A stretch of 64,000 bases of DNA, from NCBI GenBank assembly GCA_020064725.1, contig JAGTWJ010000006.1, positions 1,178,001 through 1,242,000 of the forward strand, in the 5' to 3' direction. Below the pieces are notes generated by a model, which searched no databases, had not been told where the DNA came from, and worked only from the letters and a program-made list of their open reading frames with translations. Position 1 is the first letter of the stretch, and each line of letters starts with the position of its first letter. This document shows positions 22,301 to 35,570 of this stretch, piece after piece. Source of the stretch: Drechslerella dactyloides. Taxonomy: Eukaryota; Ascomycota; Orbiliomycetes; Orbiliales; Orbiliaceae. A program made the translations under genes and the position numbers.

Positions 22301-25300
22301 CCAGAGGCTAGCAAGTTGTGGACACGAGAGTGTCAAGGCTAAGACTGTCAAGTTTATGAAAGATGCTCGCCGAACATGCAATCCGTGGATCCATAGCATT
22401 CGCGAGAAGCTGGAAGATGCAGAATCAGCTGAGAGGATTCATGAACTCAGGAATTGGCTTCTCAGAATTGCGGGCATCCAGTGCAGCACATTTGACATCG
22501 ACGGTGCAACTGATGTTTCCGGGGAGTCATTTACAGCGGCCTTTGAGGTCCAAGAAGACATAGTGGAGTATCTGGTCTGCCAGAATGTCATTTACGACAC
22601 CTGTATGGGAGATCTCTCTGGTCAGCCGTCCACTTTGAGATTGTCGCTGGAAGCAAACCGCAGATTCGCTACTCTTGCGGAACCGTTCATTCAACAGAAG
22701 CTGTCAGAGGATACGCAAACACTGACCCTCGTCTGCAGAAGACTTCTGCCTACTTACGCGATCAAAGGGTCCTGGAATCGACTAAGTGGTTCTGCGAGAA
22801 GATGGTGGAAAATTGCATCTCGTGGAGCCGGGACAAAGACAACGACAATTCATTTCAACGTCCTCCAAGGCAAGTTATTAGTCGATGGGAAACTCAAAGG
22901 GCGGGTCCCCGAGGAGTACTATAACCACGAAACATACCGAAAACTTCTTGGAAAGGTCAGTTGTCCCTGGATTTGCATACTTGCTTTGCATTGTTGATCA
23001 GTTGGGAACGCTTTCTAACAGTATATATAGAGGATACTGGACGTCATCCCTTCATGTCAACCTGGGATGTCTTATCAAACTAAGCACAAATTCTGTGGGG
23101 TAGTCCTTCACTTCCATATGGAAAATTCTGGCCTCATCATCCGCAAGGACGATGGGCAGGTGCACGAATTCATACCTGCTGAGATGTTTTACGATGGCGT
23201 CCCTAGGCCGATAGTTTCAGGAAGCACCCAATGGTTGAACCTCAGCCAGCAGAACATTGTTTTCCGCCAGGGAAAAAAATGCTTCGAAGAATTTCAACCA
23301 TCCGATGACTGGATTCTGGAGAATTCTTCTGGTGAATGGATGATGAAACGACAGGACCAAACACTATTGAAAATGGATGGTAGCATCCACCGAGCAGCAC
23401 ATCGGGCTTTGGGACCGATTGAGTCGACAGATCAAATAGTTGTGACGACTACCGGAGGAAATTCTCTGATAAACGTTGCTTTACCCAGATACAAACTCGA
23501 ATTTTTCGTCAATGGGTCCAATCAAGTTGAATGCAAAAGCTTGCGGGGATGGATTCTAGATCCCAGTCAAGGCATCGGAACTTTTATCGGATTGAAAAAC
23601 TATCTGAAGCTCCGGTTGGTCAACGACCACTCGGATAGAGAATCAGTACTGGTTCCGTTTGGCACTATCCATCCTACCCTACCGGCCGCCAAGCACCATA
23701 CATCCGTCACAATAAAGTCACCAGCTGGGGAATGTTCGTATACCGTATACCAGATTGACCGATATTTGAATCGGCTGAGAGATGATGGGACTTTGAAGGC
23801 ACGATACACCAGACTCTATCTTCACGCTTTGTGCAGTGGTATCTTGCCGGATCCTCTCACAGGCCGTTCGGGTGTCGACGAGGCCTTGGGTGGGCTCAGA
23901 AATGCAGCCTCTTTCTCTTTTCAAAATCTCTATGAGAATGAAGCAGAGATCTTGAGAGAAATATCCGGTTTGACGCCGCAAAGGTCTTTCTATCCGAAAC
24001 ACAAAAAGCTCATGATGCAGACAATCTGGTCAAATTCCATACCGGTATGGGTTCAGAACGATTTGTTTTATCCTGCGGTGAATGAAATTTTTGAAGATTG
24101 GAATCGCCGTCAATTCTTGATTGAAGGCTCAGATGGCCTGATCCTTAAAGGCAGAGGGGATACCGCGCTGTTGGAGCGGGCAAAATATCACAACAGCGTA
24201 TTTCAACAGGATGATTATTTCGCAGATTTACGAGATGGCGCCTCTCGTGAGCACATCCTAAGGCATCTCCCCCAAGACGGGGAAGCATACGCCCACGACC
24301 TTGCATATGCTACCTACTCTTGGCAACCTACTCAAGGCCTCCGCTTAGATCTTCATACTTATTTTGCACATGAGACTGTTGTTGCTGGGTGTTCTGAGAA
24401 GGCGAAGCTCGGATACTCCGGAGAATGGGCCGTTTCAAATGCAATCAAGTCATGGTGCACCCTCTACGAGCTCTGTCGAATGGCTGACAAGAAAGATCGA
24501 TTTTCGATACTGTTCATGTTCTCGACGTTCGTGTATCGAGATCCTTCCGTGCGGGAATATCTGAAGTCACTTCTGGCTATAGCAGCCAGCGACTGCTTTA
24601 GCAAGCGCCGGATGCCAAATTACTCCCAGTTTAATCCGAGCATAGGCCTTGAGCCCTTTTCATCCGCCATCATGTCCTTCCTCGCAAAGGCAGTGATTGA
24701 CTACGATGACACACCGTATGCTTCTGGGCAAAAGCTTTCTCGAAACCTCAACGAAGACGATACTAGTTACTATGCTCGCGCTTACAAGAAGTATCAGTCA
24801 GACCTGGCTGAACAGACAGCGAAGGTCACCAGAGTGATCATGAGACAATGGCCTTGCGAGTCTGTGGTCGACCCGCCGGAAAATTGGAGTCTTTTGAATG
24901 TCTCTATGGCAATGGACAATATCCGCGCGCGGTTCCTTACGTGCTTTCGGAATCGTGCCTTTTTCGCACATCTCGACCTTGTTGAAGCAGGCTTGCGACA
25001 TCTGAGAATCGGTACTGGAGACCTGGTAAAATTCGACCTCTCAACATGCCAAGTCTCTGGTGACGAAGACGATGAGATGGAAATTTGCCCGATCCGATAC
25101 TCCACATCGCTCCAGGACTTGCTAGCGAGAAGACCTCCACCTCGAAGTCTAAGCAACCGACGCAGCCAGGTGTTCGGTGGTCTACCAATTGAAGACCCTG
25201 GTGAAGATTCAAGCGAAGATGACCTCGCTTTATCAGATTCGGCAACGCTGGAAGATACTATCGGTCGATTGCAGGAATCGAGTGAGCCTTTTGCCGAAAA

Positions 25301-28300
25301 ATATGCTGACGATCTGCTACTGAGCTTAAATGCTTTAGAGGAATGCCGTGCATCAGGCGCCATGGTAGACCCAGCGTTAGAAGAAGAAACTGTCCTGAAG
25401 TTGAAGAAAAGTTCATCTGCTAATGTCGAGTTGCTCTTCGCTCGAATACGCTCAGCACTCACCCCTCAAGCTCTTCAAGAGAAGCTATTGCATTCAACAG
25501 GTCTTTGGCCAAGCTCTAATGTAATGGATCTGGTCCTCAAATTGCGCCTGAAGGAGCGTAAATACCTTCCCAGGGAATGGAAAGCTATCATTCTCAGGGT
25601 GGGAGAGCTCATAACTTTGCGGCAAAGAGCTGATAGACTGTACCAGTATCTTAAAGCTGGTTCCTATCAAGAGTTCGAAAAGGAGTATGGCAACAAGGGG
25701 AGGGAGAATTGGAAGTCAGAGGACCACGCCGACTGGCTGTTGCTGGAGATCGATTCCGAAATGTTGATTAGGCCAGTTCAGGCGGAGATAGGCCAGGCAA
25801 TGATGGATGACTCGGACGATAATAACGCCGTGATGCAGCTGAACATGGGAGAAGGAAAGTCAGCAGTAAGTCTATATCTCGAAGTATCCGGCGGATATAT
25901 GATTGAAGTTTGATAGACTCAAAACTGACACTATAAATTCTGGGCTTCTAGATCATCGTGCCCGCAGTTGTAGCTGCCCTGGCAGATACTACGCGACTGG
26001 TGCGATCCATTGTTCTTAAGCCATTGTCTACACAGATGTTTCAGATACTCGTTCAAAGGCTCAGCGGGCTCTGCGACAGACGGATATACTTTCTTCCCTT
26101 TGTCAGGGACCTTGATCTTACCCCTCCGGATATAAGAAGAATCAGGAGTCTCTACGAAAACTGCAGATCCAACGGAGACATCCTGCTGGCCCTGCCAGAG
26201 CATCTCTTGTCCTTCAAACTCATGGGCCTCGAGAAACTGATGCGGGGTGACACAGACCTTGCTCGGCCACTACTGGAAGCTCAACAGTGGCTTGAACTCC
26301 ACACGCGGGACGTCCTTGACGAGAGCGATGAGATCCTGCATATACGGTATCAATTAATATATACCATGGGGGCCCAGCAGACTCTGGAAGGGGGGAGCGA
26401 TCGGTGGACTATGATAGAGGAAGTTTTGGACCTACTGCAAGATGTCGCACAGGAGACGGCAGTGGCCCACCCTAAGGCAGTCGAAATTGGAGCGACGGAC
26501 GGCTCCAAGTATCCGCTTATAAGGATTATCGACAAACAGTGCGGAGAAAGGATGCTAATCAAGATGGCCCGAAGAATCTGTCGATTGGGCACCACAAAGG
26601 TGCCAAGTATCGCATCAAAGTTGAATCTGCTCAGTGCCGAGATGAGAACTCTGGCTCTTGAATTCATTACTTCCAAAGACGTTACTCTGGAAGATCAGGA
26701 AACCTTATTAACAGCCTGCGAACATCTCAAGACACAGCTTCTCATCCTTCGGGGGCTTATAGCGGAAGGAGTGCTGCTTTTCGTTCTCCGAGACAAACGA
26801 TATCGCGTGGACTTTGGCTTGGACACGAAACGCTCGCGACTAGCTGTTCCCTACAGGGCCAAAGATCGACCTGCCCTCAAAGCCGAGTTCGGGCATCCCG
26901 AAGTTGTCCTCACACTAACCTGTCTGACCTACTACTACGGCGGTCTGGCGGACTCGAATCTGCGGGACTGCTTTGATCTTCTCTTGAAGACTGACGACCC
27001 AGACCTTACCTATGAAAGCTGGACAAGACGCTCTACAGCAGTACCAGACACTCTCAAGAATCTCCGTGGGTTGAACTTGTTGGATCAGGATCAGCTTTCG
27101 AAGGAAATTTATCCCTTCTTCCGATTCAACAAGGACGTCATCGACTTTTTCCTATCCCAACTGATCTTCCCACGAGAGGCTAAAGGATTTCCATATAAGC
27201 TTTCCACGAGTGGCTGGGACATTGCGGAAAGGAAGGGTCACAATACAACAGGATTCAGCGGGACGAATGACAATCGGTACTTGTTACCTACGAGCATCCA
27301 TCAACTTGACTTGCCACGCCAACGTCATACGAATTCTCTTGTGCTTACGAACATCTTGCGACCCGAAAACAACACTGTGATAAGGGCCCACGAGAACGAT
27401 GTGAAGCTGACTGCCAAACAGATTTTGAGACATGTTGCTACAATGACGCCCAAGGTTCAGGTTCTGTTGGATGTGGGAGCTCAGATCCTGGAGCTTAACA
27501 ATTGGCAGGTGGCTCGAACGTGGCTAAACTATGAAAAGTCGCCCAATATTCTCGGCGCAGTCTTTTTCCGAAATGACGAACTCGTGGTGATGAGGAAAGA
27601 GGGAAGAGTGGAGTCATTTCTATCATCTGCATTGTCGAAGCAGCTTGATCGTCTATTGGTATATCTTGACGAAGCACACACCCGGTAAGTATATCGTATT
27701 CTGCATACAGGCGCCTTATGGCTACCGCTATGGTGCATGGACAAAATGCTTACATTTTTCGTCGTCCCACTAGTGGTACCGATTTGAAACTGCCAATAGG
27801 GTCGAGAGCTGCGGTAACTTTGGGACCCAATCTCCCGAAAGACAAATTCGTGCAAGGTATGTCGGTCTGTCGGCGTATGCTCGATGGTCAATACTCACGA
27901 GTCATTATCTAATGGACATATAGGTTGCATGAGAATGCGGAAACTTGGAAACGGCCATTCGCTTGCCTTCTTGGTTCCACCAGAAATCTATTCGCAGATT
28001 CAAATTGCGGCCAAGAAAAGTCCTACTGACGATGTCGAATGCTCCGATATCTTGCTGTGGACGATGTTGGAGAGCTGCCGGCAGATCCATCATGGCTTTT
28101 CGATTTGGGCTGACCAGGGATTTCAATATTTGAAGCGGAAGGAAGGATGGAAACTCTTACGCGCCAACCCAGACGTTGACCCTTCAAGCCTCAAAGACAC
28201 CATGTTGGACCGAGAAGCCCTTCCGCTAGTGGAGATGTATGGCGTTGAAGACGACGAGACCGACACGGAATTGAATATTCCACCTTGCGACGATTTGACC

Positions 28301-29188
28301 GCAATCGAGAGCCGCTTGGAAGAATTTTCTGCTGTCAGCTCCAGGTATGTGCGAGTTCAAGAAGAACAAGAGAGGGAAGTGGACCATGAGGTAGAAGAAG
28401 AGACGAATGTGGAGCGTCCGGGATTAGTCAAGCCAAGGCAACCGTCCGTATGCAAGGCTCTGACCACTATAGCTCAGAGAGGAGAGTTTCCCGGTGTCAA
28501 AAAATTGTTTCATAAGGCATTCTCGACCTTCCAAAGCACCACTGCCAGAGACCTTGTCGAAATCAAACCCTGGGGATCAGATCTATACATCACGACTGAC
28601 TGCGCGGAGACAATTATAAGGGACAATACGGACGACACAGACGACTACCTCCGCCCAGTTCGGTGGATCGTCTCGTTGAAACAAGATAGCAGCCTGGTTC
28701 TGATCAGTCCGCATGAAGCGAACGCTCTCATGAAAATCTTTCGGCATTCCAGATTCTGTCGGCTTCACTGCTACGCACCACGGTCATCCAGAAATATGCG
28801 GACGCTCGAGCATTTGGATTTGTGCCCGGTATCTTCACCAGCATTGCTACTTCATCCAAGTGCTCCCGATATCAACGTCCGTATGGCTCTGAATATCTTC
28901 GCCGGGCAGCTATTTTTCGAAGACATGGAATATTACGAGCAGCTGTGCCAGTTTCTCGGTCTGTATTATCGGGATATTGGGGGAAAACTTGAGAGGCACA
29001 ATGATGGATGGCTCAACAACGAGACCAGAAGCCAACTCAACCTTATGACTGGCAGCAAATTCATGAGGAGCCCTATCCCTTTGATACGTGAGATTGCAAA
29101 CATGAGGAGGAAAGGGCAAGGCTTCAATTCGACACATCTTGGCCGGCTCTTGAACGCTCAAGAACTAGATGCCAGCCATTTCAATTAA
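19325..29188 (+). CDS. Giant DUF6606/DUF3638/DUF3645 protein with SecA/SF2-like ATPase motifs
   Basis: Seven exons: 19325-19361, 19511-19786, 19879-22955, 23031-25865, 25952-27684, 27774-27856, 27924-29188 (3101 aa); every join keeps the frame. The N terminus (about residues 13-270) is DUF6606, including LRPGDVFAMHIPAQNAG rebuilt across intron 2. The DUF3638 region contains MGEGKS (2069-2074), and the DUF3645 core is VVLTLTCLTYYYGGLADS near residue 2395. Databases often call this family 'ubiquitinyl hydrolase', but I see no obvious Cys protease motif. I do see a helicase-like set: GEGKS as motif I, LDESDE (DExD, 2198-2201) as motif II, RGTDLKLP (2653-2660) resembling SecA motif V, and QGCMRMRKLGNG (2680-2691) resembling motif VI. 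Family function is unknown; an ATP-driven role is inferred. Intron 2 ends in AAG, and the gene seems intact. Confidence 0.9.
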
Positions 29189-30191
29189 ATTTTGCGACCG
29201 AAAGCTTCGTTCAAGTATGATTGTTTGGAGTTTCTATCATGTTGCAGGTTGTGTACGGTTTCGAAACGGGGTTTTGGGTTCAAGGATGAACGGTGTTAAC
29301 GGGAATTCGGATTGGATCATGGAGGGTAGAAGGCGATAGACGGGTGTGATTTATTGTTGGTACTTTTGTTTCAGAGTCTCCGCCGTTGGCGTAAGGTCTA
29401 TAAATGTCTATAGAATACGGAGTCAATGCTCAATTCACTAGATCTAGACGGCGTGTCCGCGCGTTGATCGGGTGGCTTTTTTCTCCTGGCATTCAAATTC
29501 AGATAAAGAATATAGCTTTGGCTAAAGCAGCTGTACAGGATAAACCGGCTGGTTAGACGCTACGGGTTAGCCGCTAACAATGGTGGCTGGTTGCCGACCC
29601 GGCAAGCCCCGAGAAGATAACCAGGGATAGTTAGAGAGTAGTTTAAGAGACCATTCACAAACCCAATGCAATTCTATCAGATGTAAAATTTATCGAGACT
29701 TCCAACATTGCGTCTATTGCTCCTTCATGCATAATCACAGATTTCGTTTCAATTCTATTCGAAAAGCACAGCGATGACTCGGGCTATCTATCGCTATTCT
29801 TCCTGTTGGATGACTGCATCCGACCTCTAAACGAGCGGGCGTAACTCAACCAATGAGAAGCGGCCCTTTCGGGGCGTTGCTTCCGAGAACTAGGTGCATA
29901 CGCAGTCCCGAGCTTGATGACTCCTGCAGCTCAGGCGGGTGTGTGCATGGGTGCTTATCTCGGGAGATATAGCTCGCTGACTCCCTACCGCTGGACGCTC
30001 CCCCTTCCTTCCTCCCCTTCGGTCCGCTCAGCATCGCCAGATTGAACTTGATCATAGTATTCTATCATTGAAGAGTCGACGTTCTGAGGTGACAATTTCC
30101 CGTTCCAGCTTATATAACGCACCCGATATATATATCAACCTCACCTCCAACACAACAACGCACACCAGCCACCAGGACTACAACTACCCCA
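29189..30191. other. 1-kb intergenic region with promoter of the R3H gene
   Basis: No coding sequence supported. A CCAAT box lies at 29850-29854, beside a GC-rich stem (GAAGC...GCTTC around 29857-29882). TA-rich stretches at 30110-30140 are candidate TATA elements about 60-80 bp before the start at 30192. Confidence 0.5.
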
Positions 30192-31383
30192 ATGGCCGTC
30201 TTCCCAACCTCCCTTGAGCACTCCAGCGCCGGCGCTTCGGCGGTGACTACTCAATCGCCTGCTGCGCCGGTTCAAACGCCGGTTACCATCCCGCTGGACC
30301 AGCCGGAGCCCGTCGTAAAGTCTGTCACTCTCGATGATGATGGCGCTCCGGCGGACGCTAAGGCTCGCCGGCCTCCTCTGCGACGGGATAGCATGCGGCG
30401 CCGCGAGGCGCTGCAGAAGGGTAAAGAGGGCAGTCGGCGGCGACAGCGCTGGGAGAACGGTCAGTTTAATCTAACGATACCCCCGTCAAAAGTGTCGAGG
30501 ACCAGGCGGAGAGTATAGTATAGCGGGCATTGGACATCGATCGAGGGCTTATGCACACATGCTCCAGACAACTTTCTGAACAACCCCTCGTACGCACCGC
30601 CCACGGCAGCGGACTTCACACCGCACCCACTCCACCCGACCCGCGTCGTCCGCTACGAGTTCGCCACCCTCTGGGACCCGTCCAACCCTTCCAAATACGG
30701 CTACGCCGCCGCGCACCGCGACAGCCCCAAACGTGCCACGGCCGACAGCCGCGTCCCGAAGAACCTCAAGGACAGACTCAAGCGGTCGAAGGGCGCGGTG
30801 GACCTGCTGCGCTCGCTGGAGGAGGAAGTGCGGCGGTACGCCGCCAGTCTATGGGGTTGCGTGGACGAACATACCGAGTCCGCATCGGCAGACGACGATG
30901 AGGTGCAGCCGCAGCTGGTGAGTTCGACGGTCGAGGAGGAGTTGAAGGATTCGGAAGATGAGGAGATCGTGTTCATTCCGCGCATGCGCACCGTTACCGC
31001 GTCTGTTGGCGGCGAGGGGAAAGGCAAGGGGAGGAAAGGGAGGGAATTGGAGTTGCATATCCCTGTTCTCTCGCCGCCGATGGAAAAGTCCGTCTTCGAA
31101 GCGCCGCCGGACGACCAGCACGCCAGCTTCGGGTGCGTATCCCATCCCTACCCCCGGTATTAATATACCGTGAGTTACTGATCGTTTATGTGGAAATAGT
31201 CGCTGGCTCGTCCACAGTATCGCGCTGTACTACGGTCTGCGTTCATGGAGCGTAACACGCGGAAATCCCGCAATGCGCGTCGCGTTCGTCGGCGCGCAGC
31301 CCGGTGAGAAGAAGAAGCTGATGGCAGGGGCGCTCGTGAAGCGACCGGAAGCACTGCCGCGGCCGTTATGGATGATGTTGTAA
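30192..31383 (+). CDS. R3H-associated domain protein (R3HDM4-like)
   Basis: Three exons: 30192-30459, 30568-31132, 31200-31383 (338 aa); donors GTCAGT and GTGCGT. The R3H-associated N-terminal domain begins at about residue 90 with NDNFLNNPSY and continues through VVRYEFATLWDPSNPSKYGY and RVPKNLKDRLKRSKGAVDLLRSLEEEVR. After an acidic linker, the last exon encodes the R3H-like end: RWLVHSIALYYGLRSWSVTR, then NPAMRVAFVG. R3H domains bind single-stranded nucleic acids. The human relative R3HDM4 has no firmly known function, so the role here is open. The first 85 residues are low-complexity and end in a basic RRRQRWEN segment. Confidence 0.82.
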
Positions 31384-31682
31384 GCTGCACTGCAGTGGTG
31401 CACTCGTTGCAAACCCTTCATCGCGTTGCTTTCTCGTCGTTCGTTAGCTTTGTCCCTTCGTTTATACATGGCGTACACTAGTTTTGCGTTTTCTTCGCTT
31501 CTCGTCGGTCGTTTTAAATGTTTATTTTAGCTTGTGCGCTGCTCACGGTATTATACCATAGCGTGGGCCTCGTAGATGGTAGCATGGTCATTTGTAGTCG
31601 GTACTATATTATATACACCGTATAGTGCAGTTGTAGATGCGATGGTAGGTATCTAACGGTTACATTGGACATGAGAAGTACG

Positions 31683-34600
31683 CTACGCGAGCTCCACTTC
31701 GTCTTCGGAATCTGCATCTTGAACCTTCGGCCACGGTGGCTTCCTTGCCTTCCTTCCGGAGGATATAAGAGTGCTCTGCGGCCGTCGGACGGGTGTTCGC
31801 AGCGTCGAAGGCGGCTGCGTTCTCGGCGTGCGCGTCGGAATTCTCGACTGCCGCGCTGGCAATGTCCTCGGTGTCGTCGTTGGTGAATTTGGCGGTGTAT
31901 TTGTCGCTGCTGCTGGCCGTTGCGGTCCTCGTGATGAGAGGCCGTTGTGCTTCGGCGTCGGTGTATCTGGCGCTTCCTCTGACGTTCCCCGTCGGTAGGG
32001 TGTGCGTGGGAACTGGACCTCCAGTCCTGCCGCAGACTGTCCCGTACGCTTTGCTCCTCCGCTGGTATCGTTTCTCTGCACCCGCTTCCTCATGTCGTCG
32101 CCCACCACCTTCCTGCCCGTCTTCAGGCGCTTGATGGGCTGTGATTCTTGCTCTTCTTTGACTGTCTTCACCCGTTCGTCCAGCTGCTCCCGCCACCCGG
32201 CCTCCCGAAAGATATGCGACTCCCCAAACCGCTGCAGATGATGCGCTAGGAAATTCCGCTCCGCGAAAGCCTCGAACCCCTCCCGCGCCTCCCGCGACTG
32301 CCGACTCCACGCTTCCTCCGCGTCCCACGCACCCTCCAACGGCGCGGGGTCCGGCAACGCCTGTCCGACGCCGGGGACGAGCTCCTCGCCGCCTTCCATC
32401 ATCTTGGCGAGATACCGCCGCATCAGCCGCGTCGGATTGTAGAACGTGAGCGACACGCCGTCAACGCTGTCCGCGCCGCCAAACATCATGCCGCCGACGG
32501 GTGCGGCTATGGGATCTGCAGCGGCGCGGGAATACCGGCGCCGCAGGTCCCACGATAGCATATCCTCAAACGACGGCGAGCGTAGGACCCACGCGCCCGA
32601 ATCACCGGGTTCGGAAAACCATGGACCCGCGCCGCTTGTTATTATGCCGGTTTTAAGCTCCCAGAAGCGTTTCGTCATGCGGGTTGCGTCGTTCGTGCGT
32701 TCCGTGCCGACGCACAGGCGGATGTCGGCGTTTGTGGCTATGATGGTGCCTTTCGTCAGGCCGGTTGTGCGGCCGAGTTTTAGCACTTCCGCGCCGAGAG
32801 GGAGATCGGTCCAGCCGCGGGCTTCGAGGCGGTAGCGTTTGCCTTCCTTGTTATCACGGCCGGTGTATGTGAATGCATTGGTACCGATGCGGGCTATCCC
32901 AGTTGATCATCATCACTACATCATCCCTTCGATTTGAATTATAGGAGAATATGGGAGTATAGGGGGAATACGTACCGGCAACAGGCTTAACGACAACCTG
33001 ATCCATGAGCCAGGGTCCCTCATCCGTATGCGCAATCCGCCACGCGGAGGCTACAATCTTCCCAAACCGCGCACCACCCCGCTCGAGCAGCTTGACATGA
33101 ACATCGTGATTCGCAATCTTCTTCCTCCCGCGTTCGGAAAGCTGAACGGCGAGCTCATCCTCGCCGCGGAGATGTGCAGCTACAGCCTCGTGCACCAGTC
33201 CATCGATCTGGTGGCCGTGCGACTTGGCTGCGACGTAGAGGTCCTGTTGTGCGGGTGCGACGGCGGTACGGCCGGTGAGGTAGTCTGATGGCGTCGGCCA
33301 CACGCTGTCCTCGTCGAGCTTCATGACCTATAATATATCACGATCGACAATCGTTAGTGAACTTGGAACATGCAGTGCGGGTGGTAAGTGGGAAGTCGAA
33401 GATACTCACATGATGACAGCTCATCGCGTAGCAATTGCCAGCGGGGTCGGTTAGATAGCCGGCCAACGTGCCTGACCCGCTATCGTTGAGGTTCCCGAGC
33501 GACGAGCCGATGCTCGGCCGTATTTCAAAGTCTGCGTTCAGCCCTTCTTCGGCGGCAGGGACAGCCAGCTTTGTCACCCATCGCAGCCCGTAGTGGAACG
33601 GCTCGAGTTCTTCCCAGGTCGTGCGGCCGCGCGAGTCGTAGTGCAGTTTTAACACATTGTTGACCGGCGAGCCTGGCGGTGGCGTCGGCGAGGGACTCCA
33701 CGGCTGTATATCATTACCTTTTCCCTTCCCTTTGCCGTCTTTCTTATCGCCATTCTTACCAGATGTTGTAGGGGGTGCTTGAGACTTCTTGACCGGCGCG
33801 GCGGGAACCCTGCTGAATAAATTCGAGAAGAACCCAGACCCTCTCGTCCCTTCATTCGTTACAGCATCCTCGTATTCCTCTTCATCGTCACATCTCGGCA
33901 ACCCGTAGCTGCCGAACAGCCGCGGATCGCCCCGTCGCACGATTACCGCCATCTCATCACCACACCGCACACCGCTAACCAACTCCTCCACCGCGCGCGT
34001 TACACCAACCACATCATCATCACTCACCATCAGGAACAGACAAACACCGCTCGCCCCTTCGTGCCGCGGGTTAAAGTAGACGAACTCGCTGAAGAATAAA
34101 CACCAGGTACTTTCCCCATGACGTTCCCTCAGATACTCCAGCACCCGCGGCCGGACGGTCGTAAACGCGGCGTCGTATACCCTCTTCACATGCGGTGATT
34201 GTAGCCGCGGCGGAACGAGTGCGACCTGGTCCAGCAGGAGTGAATCTTCACGACGCAGCCACCGGTGTACGGCGCGCGCTGCGGTGCCGGTTGGTTTTCC
34301 ACCGTCATTGATCAGGCCGAGGTGGCGGAAGAGTTTGGTGGCAGGCTTGCCGACGGCGCGGGGGACGCGGAAGCGGTGCGGTGGACGGCGGTAGCGTTGG
34401 GGTTTCACGATAGTGGTAGCAGCGGGGTTCGCGACGACGGCGCCGTTTGAGGAGGCGATTATTGCTGCCTTTTCGCGGCGCCAGCCTTGCAGGAGCTGTG
34501 CGGACGTCGCGCGGAGCGCTGTATCCGTTTCGTCGGGCTGTGATTCTTCTTCTTCTTCTTCCCCTTCTTGTTCTTCTTCTTCTTCATCGGTGTCAGAGGT

Positions 34601-35101
34601 ATCGGAGGGGCTCAAGTCTCCTAGTTCGTCAATGTCGTCCTCAAGTTCCCCTAGATTTTCTGATTCCGAATTGGTAGATGTCTGCGATGCGCTGTCAGAA
34701 TGCTCGTCGGGTATCTCGTCGTCCGCGGTATCCATGTCTTCTACCACCGTCTCGGGGCGTCGGCGGCCACGCAGGTCGAGATTGAGAGTTGTCGCTTTGC
34801 CGTCAACGGGTGCCTGTCGCCGCCCGTTATGTCGTGAACTCGCGTCGCGGAGAACCTCAAAGGTATCGCCGAGCCCAGTGCGTCGTGCGCGTAGATCGCC
34901 GAGGGGACTTGCCGGTCTTAGACTTCTGCGCGCTCGCAGTCCTGTGTCTCCTGGAACCATCGTCTCGGTCTCGCTTTCCTCTTGGACGCCGTCGAGTGTC
35001 GGGTGTCCTCCTGAGGGGAAGCCGGAGCGCCGCCGGGCACTTGTCGAGTCGACGTTTACTTTCTCTTGGTTAGGTGGGAATCTAGGCCTGCTTCGTGCCA
35101 T
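31683..35101 (-). CDS. Large trypsin-like (PA clan) serine protease-domain protein with acidic N-terminal half
   Basis: Three exons on the minus strand: 33410-35101, 32976-33327, 31683-32893 (1084 aa). The protease fold is spread over the exons: GTLAGYLTDPAG and YAMSCHHV give the catalytic His (H563 or H564, at the end of exon 1), D in WLMDQVVVKP (about 672) is the likely Asp, and SEPGDSGAWV gives the catalytic Ser (about 780). The N-terminal half is disordered and holds a strongly acidic block (DEEEEEQEGEEEEEESQPDE) before a conserved-looking block (PTKLFRHLG-type, residues ~260-360). The C-terminal 200 residues are basic and threonine/proline-rich. There is no signal peptide from this start, so it is probably intracellular. 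An in-frame ATG at 35272 would add 57 residues with a hydrophobic stretch; 35101 has the better start context. Family placement beyond PA clan is uncertain. Confidence 0.78.
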
Positions 35102-35570
35102 CGTCGGTCCGTTTCGTCGAAATCGAGTATCCAGTTCTGTCAGTAGATTCGTATCCACGGCAGTAGGAAGTATCAATATTGTGACACTGAGCACCCCAAA
35201 GCCACGGGGTACTAGACACATTCGTAGAAACCCATAATTTGTTTCGAGATAGCGTGCAATGCGTATACGCATCCTAAAACCGCTGTCAAGTCAGTCAGCC
35301 CATCAGTGAAACAACCAAAGCCAAAACTCCGAAACGTATTCCTCGAAAAATTCGCCGCTAATGGACTATCAATTCGATACATCCGTAAAGAAGAAAAAAA
35401 GTCTGGAGATGCATCAGCAATCGCCATGTTCATTATAAAATACTACCATACACGTAGCAATGAAAACAGCCATCGCAAGATACCAAGCCGGATGAGCAGC
35501 GGGTGTAAAATTCTAAACGCAAAGTTGCCGTAAGAAAAAACAAAAAAACCAAGTAGAAAAGTGCTGCACG
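35102..35570. other. Upstream region of the protease gene / 3' flank of Spo7
   Basis: Positions 35102-35272 stay open in the protease frame up to an ATG at 35272, encoding a hydrophobic stretch (VLSVTILILPTAV). Base composition drops to AT-rich here, which favours a 5' UTR reading. The rest is AT-rich non-coding DNA. Confidence 0.45.

Noticed and set aside
34413..35237. 274-aa Ser/Arg-rich frame opposite the protease gene
   Set aside because: Mirror of the acidic/Arg-rich coding sequence on the other strand; no independent support.
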